Shown: positions 22,905 through 31,466, numbered from the stretch's first letter. The stretch: DNA of 43,079 nucleotides from Propionibacteriaceae bacterium UBA6122 (GCA_002428365.1 DIVW01000030.1:1-43079), one strand, 5' to 3'. A program made the numbers and translations. The notes: generated by a model not told the origin, from the letters alone.

Positions 22905-23492
22905 GTGACCAGGATCATCGCCGGCACCTGCAAAGGGCATCGGCTCCGCACGCCAGCGACTTCGGCTACCCGTCCAACTACTGACCGGGTTAGGGAGGCG
23001 GCCTTTTCGGTGATTGCTGATTGGGCCGGCACCGGTGGTGAGCCCAGCGCCGAAATGTTGGCCGGATTGTCCTTCCTCGATCTGTACGCGGGCTCGGCTG
23101 CGGTCGCGCTTGAAGCCGCGAGTCGGGGTGCCGAGCCAGTACTGGCAGTTGAATCGGTGGCTGCGGTGTCCGCGCTGGCCAAGGGGAACGCCCAAGCCAC
23201 TGGTTTGAAGGTGAAGGTGGCCACAGCGAAGGTGGAGAAATGGCTAGCCACACCGGCTTCGCAGCCTTTCGACGTGGTCTGGGCAGACCCGCCCTATGCG
23301 GTCGAGAACGCCGAGGTGGAGCGGGTGGTTTCCTTGCTCGGGCAGAGCTGGTTGGCCCCGGATGGACTGCTGGTCCTCGAGCGCTCATCAAGGGATGAGC
23401 CACCACAACTGCCAGTTGCACTAACGCGGACCTGGCTTCGGCGTTACGGTGAGACAACCCTGTACTTCGCGATGAAGGAAGAAACTTGTTAG
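22905..23492 (+). CDS. rsmD: 16S rRNA (guanine(966)-N(2))-methyltransferase RsmD
   Basis: RsmD methylates G966 in the 30S subunit. The 195-aa protein starts VTRIIAGTCKGHRLRTP, a family hallmark. RPTTDRVREAAFSVI, the SAM-binding motif I (FLDLYAGSAAVALEAASRGA) and catalytic DPPY within VVWADPPYAVEN follow. An in-frame ATG at 22875 would put the -10 box inside the gene and adds no homology. The stop overlaps the TTG start of coaD by 7 bp, giving the standard rsmD-coaD pair. Confidence 0.94.
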   Translation: MTRIIAGTCKGHRLRTPATSATRPTTDRVREAAFSVIADWAGTGGEPSAEMLAGLSFLDLYAGSAAVALEAASRGAEPVLAVESVAAVSALAKGNAQATGLKVKVATAKVEKWLATPASQPFDVVWADPPYAVENAEVERVVSLLGQSWLAPDGLLVLERSSRDEPPQLPVALTRTWLRRYGETTLYFAMKEETC

Positions 23493-23977
23493 CCGTCTGC
23501 CCAGGTTCGTTCGATCCGATCACCAACGGGCATCTGGACGTGATCACTCGCGCCGCGGCGATCTTCGACGACGTGCTGGTGGCCGTCGGGCAGAACTCGA
23601 CCAAGCAGTACCTGTTCAGTCTCGCTGAGCGGGTGGAACTTGTTGGCGCCTGCACCGCCCACCTGCCCAACGTCCGCGTAGAGGAACTCACCGGCCTGCT
23701 GGTGGACTTCGTCAAGGACCGGGGTGGCCGGGTGTTGGTTAAAGGGGTACGGTTTGCCGCTGACTTTGAATTTGAACTGCAGATGGCGAATCTGAACTCA
23801 GCTGTTGGCGGGGTCGAGACTTTGATCTTGCCTTCGGCGTCACAGTGGTCGACGCTGTCTTCCACGATGGTTCGGGAAATCGCGGTCCACGGAGGGGATG
23901 TGTCCGGTCTTGTGCCGGACGCCGTGGCCGCGCGCATCCGGCTCAAGTCCGTAGGAGAGGAGAGGGCCGATGGTTGA
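23486..23977 (+). CDS. coaD: Phosphopantetheine adenylyltransferase
   Basis: CoaD makes dephospho-CoA from 4'-phosphopantetheine and ATP. The 163-aa protein shows CPGSFDPITNGHLDVI with the catalytic TNGH (His16). KGVRFAADFEFELQMA and the SSTMVREIAVHGGDVSGLVP segment follow. The usual glutamate/tyrosine context before the SS is replaced by SASQWSTLSS. The rare TTG start is supported by a GAAGGAAG ribosome-binding site and by the family N-terminus; no ATG or GTG is placed suitably. It overlaps rsmD by 7 bp and the following gene by 8 bp. Confidence 0.95.
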   Translation: MLAVCPGSFDPITNGHLDVITRAAAIFDDVLVAVGQNSTKQYLFSLAERVELVGACTAHLPNVRVEELTGLLVDFVKDRGGRVLVKGVRFAADFEFELQMANLNSAVGGVETLILPSASQWSTLSSTMVREIAVHGGDVSGLVPDAVAARIRLKSVGEERADG

Positions 23978-24467
23978 TCGGACTGAAGGGGTACTTAACC
24001 AGCTACGCGAAGTCGTGGCCGGCGCCAAATCCGTGCCGATGTCCGCGTCCTGCATGATCAACAGGGCTGAACTGCTGTCTCTGATTGACAAAGCGATGGT
24101 CGCCTTGGCCGAAGACGTCCAAGAGGCGCATCGAGTCACCGCAACGTCACTGGAGACCCTTGAACGGGCCCATGCCGAGGCGCAGCAGATCGTGGCGGCC
24201 GCTGAAGACCGGGCTGTCTATCTGGCTACCCAGGATCAAGTGTTCGAAGAGGCCCAACGCAAGGCCACCGCCTTGGAGCAGAAGGCCCTGGCCGATGCTG
24301 AGGCGCTGCGCCGTGAGGCCGATTCCTACGTCGATTCCCGGATCGCGACCTTCGAGGCCAGCCTGCATAAGACCATGTCCCAGGTGCGGACGATGCGGGA
24401 ACGGTTGGCTCGCCGATCCTCCCTTGACGACGACTCCACCAGGGCTCTGCCCAAGCTAGAAGACTGA
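23970..24467 (+). CDS. SepIVA-like (DivIVA-related) coiled-coil cell-division protein
   Basis: This 165-aa protein has an N-terminal conserved module, VLNQLREVVAGAKSVPMSA followed by CMINRAELLSLIDKA. It resembles mycobacterial SepIVA, an actinobacterial division factor with a DivIVA-type domain. Residues about 50-150 are a continuous Ala/Glu/Arg-rich coiled coil. It is markedly shorter than the mycobacterial protein (about 245 aa), missing much of the coiled-coil repeat. The location next to the DUF177-rpmF-rnc cluster matches the mycobacterial gene order, which supports the identification. The start is coupled to coaD (8-bp overlap) with AGGAGAGG upstream. Homology is recalled from motif and synteny, not searched. 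Confidence 0.75.
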   Translation: MVDRTEGVLNQLREVVAGAKSVPMSASCMINRAELLSLIDKAMVALAEDVQEAHRVTATSLETLERAHAEAQQIVAAAEDRAVYLATQDQVFEEAQRKATALEQKALADAEALRREADSYVDSRIATFEASLHKTMSQVRTMRERLARRSSLDDDSTRALPKLED

Positions 24468-24493
24468 CCCGCCCAACTCACTATTGGCGGCTT

Positions 24494-24523
24494 TTGCCGC
24501 CGCAGCATGTGCCTTGGTAGAGT
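24494..24523 (+). promoter_or_regulatory. Candidate promoter for the DUF177-rpmF-rnc-mutM operon
   Basis: TTGCCG (24494-24499), an 18-bp spacer and TAGAGT (24518-24523) form a plausible promoter. A 6-bp hairpin at 24486-24501 overlaps the -35 box. Confidence 0.45.
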
Positions 24524-24569
24524 TCGTCGTTGGTTATGACGCTGCCGAGCTATGTCGAAGGGAACCGTC

Positions 24570-25127
24570 GTGACTCCCCATCTGCTGGACCCGCGTTCCG
24601 GGCTTGTCCTGGACACTCGTGATTTGAGTCGTCGGCCTGGTGTGATGAAGGAGATCACTCGGGTCGCGGAGGCACCACCGGATCTCGGCATCGAAGTAAT
24701 CGGGGTGCCACCCGGCTCACCCATCGAGTTCGACCTCAGGTTGGAATCGGTGGTGGAAGGGGTGTTGGTCACCGGATCCGCTAAGGTCCAACTTCGCGGT
24801 AGCTGTACGCGCTGTCTGGAAGAGATCGCCTCGAGCGAGGAGATCGATATCCAGGAGCTGTTCTGTTACCCGGGCAAGGAACTTGGCGATGAGGAGGCCA
24901 GCCGCATCGAGGGCGATTTGATCGACCTCGAACCCGTCCTGCGGGACGCGGTGGTGCTCGATTTGCCGTTTACGCCGTTATGTCGTCCGGACTGCGCCGG
25001 GTTGTGCCCTGACTGTGGGGCCAATCTGAACGCCGACCCGGATCACATTCATGATGAGTTGATCGATCCTCGATGGACTTCTCTGGCGGAATGGACGCAA
25101 GAACAGACGACGAAGAACAAGGAGTGA
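24570..25127 (+). CDS. yceD: YceD/DUF177 family zinc-ribbon protein
   Basis: DUF177 proteins are encoded next to rpmF nearly everywhere and are linked to 23S rRNA/50S metabolism. The exact activity is not established. The 185-aa protein begins VTPHLLDPRSGLVLDTRDLS. It has the conserved GSCTRCLEEI (C79, C82) and CRPDCAGLCPDCG (C138, C142, C146, C149), suggesting metal binding. The acidic central region and the DPRWTSL C-terminal motif are also typical. GTG 24570 has AAGGGAA upstream and fits the family start; ATG 24552 is an alternative. Confidence 0.88.
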   Translation: MTPHLLDPRSGLVLDTRDLSRRPGVMKEITRVAEAPPDLGIEVIGVPPGSPIEFDLRLESVVEGVLVTGSAKVQLRGSCTRCLEEIASSEEIDIQELFCYPGKELGDEEASRIEGDLIDLEPVLRDAVVLDLPFTPLCRPDCAGLCPDCGANLNADPDHIHDELIDPRWTSLAEWTQEQTTKNKE

Positions 25128-25131
25128 CCCC

Positions 25132-25323
25132 GTGGCCGTCCCCAAGCGGAAAATGTCCCGTGCTAACACCCGGGCCCGCCGTTCCCAGTGGAAGACCACT
25201 GCACCGACGCTGGTGACCTGTGCCAACGCCGCTTGCGGGGCTGTGCATCTGCCGCACACGGTTTGCCCTGCGTGCGGTCAGTATGGCCCTCGGGCCGCCC
25301 GCCGTCAGGTTCTCGAGTCCTGA
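25132..25323 (+). CDS. rpmF: 50S ribosomal protein L32
   Basis: This 63-aa protein starts with GTG, and AVPKRKMSRANTRARRSQW is the L32 signature. Cysteines 30, 35, 45 and 48 (CX4C and CX2C) mark a zinc-binding form, with the first pair spaced by four residues. The gene lies 4 nt after yceD and 4 nt before rnc, so it is co-transcribed with both. AAGGAG sits in the yceD stop region as the ribosome-binding site. Confidence 0.95.
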   Translation: MAVPKRKMSRANTRARRSQWKTTAPTLVTCANAACGAVHLPHTVCPACGQYGPRAARRQVLES

Positions 25324-25327
25324 CGTC

Positions 25328-26044
25328 ATGCCGGATACTTCCGGCGAAAGCGCGACCCAGGGTCGCGCCTTACAGCTGATCGAGCAGTTGGGGATCGATC
25401 TCGACCCCCAACTGTTTCAGCTCGCCATGACTCATCGCTCCTTTGCCTACGAGCATGGTGGCCTGCCGCACAACGAGCGGCTGGAGTTCCTTGGCGACGC
25501 CGTTCTCGGCGTGGTGGTGACCGAACACCTTTACCGCACCTATCCCGACCTGCCCGAGGGCCGGTTGGCGAAGCTGCGCGCCGCGGTGGTGAATGCGCAC
25601 AGCCTTGCTGATGTGGCCCGCGATCTCGATCTCGGCTCCCAGATTCGGTTGGGGCGTGGCGAGCAGAGCACCGGTGGGGCCGACAAGTCCTCCATCCTGG
25701 CCGATTCGCTGGAGGCGTTCCTGGGGTCAGTGCTGATCTCGGCTGGACGCGACAGCGCCGACCGGTTGATTCGACACCTATTTGACCCGCTGGTGGCTGA
25801 GGCCGCCGCGCTGGGTGCGGGCCTGGATTGGAAGACCAGCCTCCAAGAGCTCGCCGCCGACCGTGATCTTGGTCTGGTCAGCTACCGGATCACTGAATCC
25901 GGCCCGGACCACGACAAGCGCTTCGAGGCGATTGCGGTCGTCGCGGGTAACTCCTTCCCGCCTGGTCGCGGCACTTCGAAGAAGCAGGCCGAGCAGGGCG
26001 CAGCCGAGCACGCCTTCAACGTGCTGGCGGCCCAACCCGTCTGA
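25328..26044 (+). CDS. rnc: Ribonuclease III
   Basis: RNase III cuts double-stranded RNA, including rRNA precursors. The 238-aa protein has the catalytic signature NERLEFLGDAVL (residues 49-60) and the second acidic cluster in KSSILADSLEAFLGSV. A C-terminal double-stranded-RNA-binding domain spans about residues 160-235 (DWKTSLQELAAD, GTSKKQAEQGAAEHAF). ATG 25328 is the family-consistent start, 4 nt after rpmF. The TGA overlaps the mutM ATG by one base. Together with pnp and rnj it makes this window rich in RNA-decay enzymes. Confidence 0.95.
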   Translation: MPDTSGESATQGRALQLIEQLGIDLDPQLFQLAMTHRSFAYEHGGLPHNERLEFLGDAVLGVVVTEHLYRTYPDLPEGRLAKLRAAVVNAHSLADVARDLDLGSQIRLGRGEQSTGGADKSSILADSLEAFLGSVLISAGRDSADRLIRHLFDPLVAEAAALGAGLDWKTSLQELAADRDLGLVSYRITESGPDHDKRFEAIAVVAGNSFPPGRGTSKKQAEQGAAEHAFNVLAAQPV

Positions 26045-26895
26045 TGCCCGAGCTTCCCGAGGTCGAAGTGGTTCGCCTCGGCCTAGCTGGCGCCATCCCC
26101 AATCGCCGGATCGCCGCGGTTTCGGTGCTCCATCCCCGCCCGGTGCGCCGTCATGTTGGGGGAGCCGAAGACTTCGCGTCCAGCCTGCCTGGGCGCAGCT
26201 TCGGCGTACCGCGGCGGCGCGGGAAGTACCTGTGGTTGCCATTTGCTGACGGAGACGCGCTGATGGCCCACCTGGGTATGAGTGGCCAGTTTCGGCTGGA
26301 CGAACCCGGTAGCCCGTTGCCCCCGCAATGCCGGGTGGTGATTGCTTTCACTGACGGCGGGGCCGAGTTGCGATTCGCTGACCAGCGGATGTTCGGTGGC
26401 CTGTGGGTGAGCCCGGGCGGGGCTGATGGCCCAACCGAGATCGCCCACATCGCTGCCGACCTGTTCGACGATTCGCTCGACCTGGACGCGTTGGCGGCGG
26501 TCATCACCACCAAGCGAAGCGGGATTAAGCGGGTACTGCTGAACCAGGCGGTGGTTTCCGGCATCGGCAACATCTATGCCGACGAGGCGCTCTGGCGAGC
26601 GCGGCTCCACTACGACACCCCTGCCAACCAGCTCAGCCAGACCGAGGCGCTCGACCTGCTGGTGGCGGCCAAGCAGGTGATGGCGGCAGCGCTTGCCGAA
26701 GGTGGCACTTCCTTCGACGCTCTTTACGTGAATGTGAACGGGTCGGTTGGCTACTTCGGCCGCTCGCTGGCCGCCTATGGCCGGGCCGATCTTCCTTGCG
26801 ATCGATGCGGCCGACCCATCGTGCGGGAGGCTTTTATGAACCGGTCCTCCTATCGCTGCCCCGGTTGCCAGCCGCGTCCGAGCGCGGTGGGCTGA
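26044..26895 (+). CDS. mutM: Formamidopyrimidine-DNA glycosylase
   Basis: MutM (Fpg) removes oxidised purines such as 8-oxoguanine and nicks the abasic site. The 283-aa protein starts MPELPEVE, with the catalytic Pro2/Glu3. The conserved lysine is at residue 61 (RRRGKYLW), AHLGMSGQF follows, and the helix-two-turn-helix lies around GIGNIYADEALW. A C-terminal zinc finger uses C252, C255, C272 and C275. All catalytic and metal residues are intact. It is coupled to rnc through TGATG, the standard rnc-mutM order. Confidence 0.96.
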   Translation: MPELPEVEVVRLGLAGAIPNRRIAAVSVLHPRPVRRHVGGAEDFASSLPGRSFGVPRRRGKYLWLPFADGDALMAHLGMSGQFRLDEPGSPLPPQCRVVIAFTDGGAELRFADQRMFGGLWVSPGGADGPTEIAHIAADLFDDSLDLDALAAVITTKRSGIKRVLLNQAVVSGIGNIYADEALWRARLHYDTPANQLSQTEALDLLVAAKQVMAAALAEGGTSFDALYVNVNGSVGYFGRSLAAYGRADLPCDRCGRPIVREAFMNRSSYRCPGCQPRPSAVG

Positions 26896-26961
26896 GCCAC
26901 CGTCGCGAGGAAACCTGGCCGCGCTGGGCTGGTCCGGTGAGCCGGTGGACGCCTGGGCGTA

Positions 26962-26967
26962 TATCCT
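26962..26967 (+). promoter_or_regulatory. -10 box TATCCT for the leaderless gtrA-like gene
   Basis: TATCCT, within TATATCCT, ends 8 nt before GTG 26976. No Shine-Dalgarno sequence is seen. Confidence 0.55.
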
Positions 26968-26975
26968 TCGCAGTT

Positions 26976-27539
26976 GTGAGCCCCGCCAATCTGTACCAGC
27001 GCTATGGCCACGTTCTGAGGCAGTTCATCAAGTTCGGATTGGTGGGCGGCGCCGGGGTCGTGGTGAACATGGTCGTGGCCATCGCTATGAACAAGGCCAA
27101 TGGCGGCACGGTGAACGCCCAACAGATTCTGTTCGCCATTCCGGGCACCACCTACAACTTCCGGTTCACCTCGCTGGTGTGGATCGTGGCGTTTTTGATC
27201 GCCAACGTCTTCAACTTCCAGCTGAACCGCTCCTGGACCTTTCGCGGCACGGCGAAGGCACCCTGGTTTCACGAGTTCTGGCCGTTTCTGTTGGTTGGCA
27301 GCGTGGCTGCCCTGATCGGCCTGTTCGTGAAGATCGCTTTCACCAATCCCACCTCGCCGATCTACCTTCCCGAACCCTGGTTCCACGAGAACGCTGGGTT
27401 GCGCTCACGGGAGTACTGGTCGCAGTTGCTCACGATCGTGGTGACCATGCCGATCAACTTCCTGGTCAACAAGCTGTGGACCTTCCGGCACGTCCGTAAG
27501 CGTCATGCCGAGCGGATCGACGAAGCGGTGAGCGGCTGA
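26976..27539 (+). CDS. GtrA family membrane protein
   Basis: This 187-aa protein has four hydrophobic helices in the GtrA pattern. RQFIKFGLVGGAGVVVNMVVA is followed by FLIANVFNFQLNRSWTF (conserved N-F-x-x-N-R-x-W-T-F). A third helix (FLLVGSVAALIGLFV) and a final segment, INFLVNKLWTF, complete it. GtrA proteins are thought to move polyprenyl-phosphate-linked sugars across the membrane for cell-surface glycan assembly; the substrate here is unknown. An unusually long loop (about 40 residues, Pro/Trp-rich) lies between helices 3 and 4. Its stop is 1 nt before the smc ATG, so it may be co-transcribed with smc. Confidence 0.85.
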   Translation: MSPANLYQRYGHVLRQFIKFGLVGGAGVVVNMVVAIAMNKANGGTVNAQQILFAIPGTTYNFRFTSLVWIVAFLIANVFNFQLNRSWTFRGTAKAPWFHEFWPFLLVGSVAALIGLFVKIAFTNPTSPIYLPEPWFHENAGLRSREYWSQLLTIVVTMPINFLVNKLWTFRHVRKRHAERIDEAVSG

Positions 27540-27540
27540 C

Positions 27541-30500
27541 ATGTACCTGAAGAGCCTGACGATGCGTGGTTTCAAGTCGTTCGCTTCCAGCACCACGATG
27601 GTCTTCGAGCCTGGCGTCACCTGTGTGGTCGGTCCGAACGGTTCGGGCAAGTCGAATGTGGTGGATGCGCTGGCCTGGGTGATGGGCGAGCAGGGTGCTA
27701 AGACCCTGCGTGGCGGCAAGATGGAAGATGTCATCTTCGCTGGTACCTCTGGACGGGCCCCCTTGGGTCGAGCCGAAGTTGAACTGAAGATCGACAACTC
27801 CGACGGGGCATTGCCCATCGACTACACCGAAGTGACGATCAGCCGGACGATGTTCCGCAGCGGCGGCTCGGAGTATGCGATCAACGGCACGCCAGCCCGC
27901 CTGCTGGACGTCCAGGAGCTGCTCAGCGATTCCGGCATCGGCCGGGAGATGCACGTCATTGTTGGCCAGGGCCAGCTCGACTCGATCTTGCAGGCGACCC
28001 CGGAAATCCGCCGGGGTTTCATCGAAGAAGCCGCTGGGGTACTCAAACACCGCAAGCGCAAAGAGAAGGCCGAGCGCAAGCTCGAGTCGACCGCAGCCAA
28101 TCTGAACCGCCTAAACGACCTGCTCGGCGAGATCCGCCGCCAACTGAAGCCGCTGGGCCGACAGGCCGAGGTGGCCCGGAAGGCTGCAGTGGTGCAGGCC
28201 GAAGTGCGCGACGCCAGGGCCAGACTGCTGGCGGAAGATCTGGCCACGGCCAGTCAGGCCTTGGAATCGGATCTAGCGGCCGAGGCTGAGCTGAAACAGC
28301 GACGGCTGCGGCTGGAAGAGCAGCTGACCGAGGCTCGCCAGGCCGAGCAGTTGGCCGAAGCGGCGGCCCAACAGGCGCTGCCGCGGCTGGCCGCGGCACA
28401 GGAGACCTGGTATTCGTTGGCGGGCCTGGCTGAGCGCGTCTCGAGCACTGCGACCATTGCGGCCGAACGACTGCGCAATGCTGAGGCAATTGGTACCGAA
28501 GAGCGACCGGGTCGCGACCCAGAGGCAATCGAGCGCGAGGCAGCCGAAGTGGTGGCCGCCGAGGCCGAACTCGGCCACGAGATTGAGTCACTCGCGGCGG
28601 CATTGACCGCGGCCACTGAGGCGCGGACGGTTGCCGAGGCTGCCCACACCGAGGCCGAACAGCACTACGCGGCCCAGCAGCGCGCGATCGCCGATCGACG
28701 CGAGGGCCTGGCCCGGCTGATTGGTGAGGTCAATACGCTTCGCAGCCGGGTTGAGGCTGCCGCGTCCGAAATCGATCGGCTGGCCGAGGCTCGGGCCCAA
28801 GCCGAGGAGCGAGGTGCGCAGGCCAAGCACCGGTTCGCCTCCTTGGAGACCCGACTTGCTGGGCTCAGCGCAGGCGAATCTGGTTTGGATGCCGCATACG
28901 AGGCCGCTGCTGACGCCGAGGCCAACGCCCAAGCCGAACTCAATCGGCTCACCGATGCCCTCCGGGCTGCCGCCGCTGACCGGGGTGCGCTGGCTGCGCG
29001 CGCCGAAGCTCTGGCTCTGGGACTCAACCAGCGCGACGGCGGCGCCGCCTTGCTGGCCGCCGGCAACCGGCTGGACGGCCTGCTGGGCTCGGTGGCGGCC
29101 CTGATCAAGGTCAACCCCGGCGATCAGGTGGCGATTGCTGCTGCCCTTGGTGCGGCTGCGGACGCGGTTGCGGTGACCGGGGTGGACGCGGCGGTCCGGG
29201 CCTTTGACCACCTGAAGACCGAGGATCTCGGCCGCGCGGGTCTGCTATTGGGCGGCGGCCCGAGTGAGGACCCGGCCAGTTGGCCGAAGCTGCCGACTAC
29301 AGCCCGCTGGGCCATCGACGCGGTGGCGTGCGAAGAGCGCATGCGTCCGCCGCTCCAGCGTCTGCTTTTCAAAGTCGCGCTCGTGGCCGACCTGGCCACG
29401 GCCCGCGAACTGGTGAACAAGCTGCCCGAGGTGAGCGCGGTTACCGCCGACGGCGACCTGCTGAGTTCCTGGTTCGCCGCTGGCGGTTCGGCTGGGCAGC
29501 CCTCAGTGATCGAGGTTCAGGCCGCCCTCGACGAAGCCAACGCCAAACTCGCAGCTGCCCAAACTGATGCCGAGCGGCTGCGTTTCGCCGTGGCCAAGGC
29601 TGAAGACGAGTTGGCAGCCGCCAAACAACGCGCGGAGGCTGCCCTGGCGCGGCTCCACGAATCCGACGCCGAACATGGAGCTCTCGCCGAAGAGGCCGCC
29701 GAACTCAATCAGACGGTGCGGGCCGCGCTTGCTGAGGCGGGTCGGTTGAGCGAAGCAGCCCAGAATGCCGCCACGGCCAGAGAGCAGGGGTTGGCCAATC
29801 TCTCCGACCTGGAACGCCGCCTGGAACTGGCTGAGGCCCAAACCGAGTTGAGCGAGGCGGACCCGACCCAACGAGACCATAGCTCTGATGTCGCCCGCGC
29901 AGCTCGGGCCGCCGAGATGGAGGCCCGGTTGGGCCTGCGGACGGTCGAAGAGCGGGCCAGGGCCTTGGCTGGACGGGCTGAAAGCCTCACTCGAGCCGCC
30001 CAGGCTGAGCGGGACGCACGAGCCAAGGCTGCAGCCAGGCGGGAGCAGTTGCGCCGCGAGGCGGAAACCGCCGCTTCGGTACAGCTGGCTGCCACCTGGC
30101 TTGCCGGGCAGATCGGCAACTCCCGGGTGTTGGCCGAGGCCGAACGCACTTCCGCCCAACAGGCTCGCGCCGCCGCCGAGGGCGAGTTGGCGGCTGCCCG
30201 TCAGCGCGGCCGCGAGCTGGCCAAGCAGTTCGAGGGCATGGTGGACACCGTCCATCGCGACGAGCTCGCCCGAGCTCAGCAGCAGATGAAGATCGAGGCA
30301 TTGGCCGAGAAGGCGTTGGCCGAGCTTGGCCTGGATGCGGCCGTGCTGTTGGCCGATTACGGACCGCAGGTGCCCGTCCCGCTGCTGCTCGGGCCCGACG
30401 GCGCCCCGTTGGGTGCCGAGGATGAGCCGCTGGAGCCCGTGCCTTACGTCCGTGCGGAGCAGGAGAAGCGGCTGCGGGCTGCCGAGCGGGATTTGGCGGT

Positions 30501-31101
30501 GCTCGGCAAGGTGAATCCACTGGCGCTGGAAGAGTTCGAGGCAATGAGTGAGCGCCACGCCTTCCTGGCCGAGCAGTTGGTCGACCTGCGCAAGACCCGT
30601 GAAGACCTGATGGAGATCATCAGCGACGTCGACACCCGCGTGCAGGAGGTTTTCGCAGCCGCCTATGCCGACGTTGAGGCAGCTTTTGCCGACGCCTTCT
30701 CCCGGTTGTTCCCCGGCGGTGAGGGACGTCTGGTGCTCACCGAACCAGGGGAGTGGCTGACCACCGGAGTCGATGTCGAGGCCCGTCCCGCTGGAAAGAA
30801 GGTCAAGCGGCTTTCGTTGCTGTCTGGCGGTGAGCGCTCCTTGGTGGCGGTGGCCTTCCTGGTGGCCTTGTTCAAGGCCAGGCCCAGCCCCTTCTACATC
30901 CTGGATGAGGTTGAGGCTGCCCTCGACGACGTGAACCTTGGCCGACTTCTGGAGATCTACCAGGAATTGCGCAACGACAGCCAGTTGCTGGTTATCACTC
31001 ACCAGAAGCGGACGATGGAGATTGCCGACGCGCTTTATGGCGTGACGATGCGCGCAGACGGTGTCACTACGGTGATCAGCCAGCGGCTGAGGGAAAGCTG
31101 A
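27541..31101 (+). CDS. smc: Chromosome segregation protein SMC
   Basis: SMC is the ATPase of the condensin-like complex that organises the chromosome. The 1186-aa protein starts MYLKSLTMRGFKSF. Walker A GPNGSGKS is at residues 31-38. Long Ala/Glu/Arg/Leu coiled coils flank a hinge near residues 500-640 (LLGSVAALIKVNPGDQ, ARAGLLLGGG-like segment). The C-terminal head has the signature LSGGE from 1094 and Walker B YILDEVEAALDD with D1122 and E1123. The KVNPLALEEFE motif is typical. Very high Ala content gives the long antisense open frames here. It has no own ribosome-binding site beyond the gtrA coding end. Confidence 0.97.
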   Translation: MYLKSLTMRGFKSFASSTTMVFEPGVTCVVGPNGSGKSNVVDALAWVMGEQGAKTLRGGKMEDVIFAGTSGRAPLGRAEVELKIDNSDGALPIDYTEVTISRTMFRSGGSEYAINGTPARLLDVQELLSDSGIGREMHVIVGQGQLDSILQATPEIRRGFIEEAAGVLKHRKRKEKAERKLESTAANLNRLNDLLGEIRRQLKPLGRQAEVARKAAVVQAEVRDARARLLAEDLATASQALESDLAAEAELKQRRLRLEEQLTEARQAEQLAEAAAQQALPRLAAAQETWYSLAGLAERVSSTATIAAERLRNAEAIGTEERPGRDPEAIEREAAEVVAAEAELGHEIESLAAALTAATEARTVAEAAHTEAEQHYAAQQRAIADRREGLARLIGEVNTLRSRVEAAASEIDRLAEARAQAEERGAQAKHRFASLETRLAGLSAGESGLDAAYEAAADAEANAQAELNRLTDALRAAAADRGALAARAEALALGLNQRDGGAALLAAGNRLDGLLGSVAALIKVNPGDQVAIAAALGAAADAVAVTGVDAAVRAFDHLKTEDLGRAGLLLGGGPSEDPASWPKLPTTARWAIDAVACEERMRPPLQRLLFKVALVADLATARELVNKLPEVSAVTADGDLLSSWFAAGGSAGQPSVIEVQAALDEANAKLAAAQTDAERLRFAVAKAEDELAAAKQRAEAALARLHESDAEHGALAEEAAELNQTVRAALAEAGRLSEAAQNAATAREQGLANLSDLERRLELAEAQTELSEADPTQRDHSSDVARAARAAEMEARLGLRTVEERARALAGRAESLTRAAQAERDARAKAAARREQLRREAETAASVQLAATWLAGQIGNSRVLAEAERTSAQQARAAAEGELAAARQRGRELAKQFEGMVDTVHRDELARAQQQMKIEALAEKALAELGLDAAVLLADYGPQVPVPLLLGPDGAPLGAEDEPLEPVPYVRAEQEKRLRAAERDLAVLGKVNPLALEEFEAMSERHAFLAEQLVDLRKTREDLMEIISDVDTRVQEVFAAAYADVEAAFADAFSRLFPGGEGRLVLTEPGEWLTTGVDVEARPAGKKVKRLSLLSGGERSLVAVAFLVALFKARPSPFYILDEVEAALDDVNLGRLLEIYQELRNDSQLLVITHQKRTMEIADALYGVTMRADGVTTVISQRLRES

Positions 31102-31187
31102 GTGTTGCTAGAAACTCGCTGAGGTCGCTTTGGTACCGGAATTCGTGAGGCATACTTGGCCATGGTTCTGTATTGAAAGGCTAACTT

Positions 31188-31466
31188 GTGCTGCTCGCCT
31201 GGGTCTCCACTGGAGTGATCCTGCTGATCGCGGTTGCGGTGATCGCCGTCGTCGCTGTTGGCATGAACGGGTCGATGGCTGATCGCGCGCCCGAGTTGGC
31301 CGATGTGATGGCCAGTACCGCTCGTCATCTCAACGGTGACGCCGAACCGCCCAAGGTGCTGGTCGAACTTTTCGAGGAGATCCCGGAGCTGCGTCCATCG
31401 GCTCGCAGCGCAGAATCTGCCCCGATGTTCGGCACTGAGTCAGCTGCGGGAACCGACCGGCGCTGA
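31188..31466 (+). CDS. Small single-pass membrane protein, unknown function
   Basis: The family is not recognised. The protein is 92 aa: residues 1-26 form one hydrophobic helix (LLAWVSTGVILLIAVAVIAV). A short basic/acidic region (MADRAPELADVMASTARHLNG) follows, then a Pro/Glu-rich segment (PPKVLVELFEEIPELRPSA). The GTG has GAAAGG about 8 nt upstream, and CATACT (31151-31156) is a possible -10 box. It sits between smc and ftsY. Codon usage resembles its neighbours, supporting a real gene. It may be a membrane partner of either system, but nothing in the sequence proves this. Confidence 0.65.
   Translation: MLLAWVSTGVILLIAVAVIAVVAVGMNGSMADRAPELADVMASTARHLNGDAEPPKVLVELFEEIPELRPSARSAESAPMFGTESAAGTDRR

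Noticed and set aside
29503..31002. A 499-codon open frame antisense to smc
   Set aside because: It is a shadow of the Ala/Glu-rich coiled coil; no ribosome-binding site or recognisable domain.
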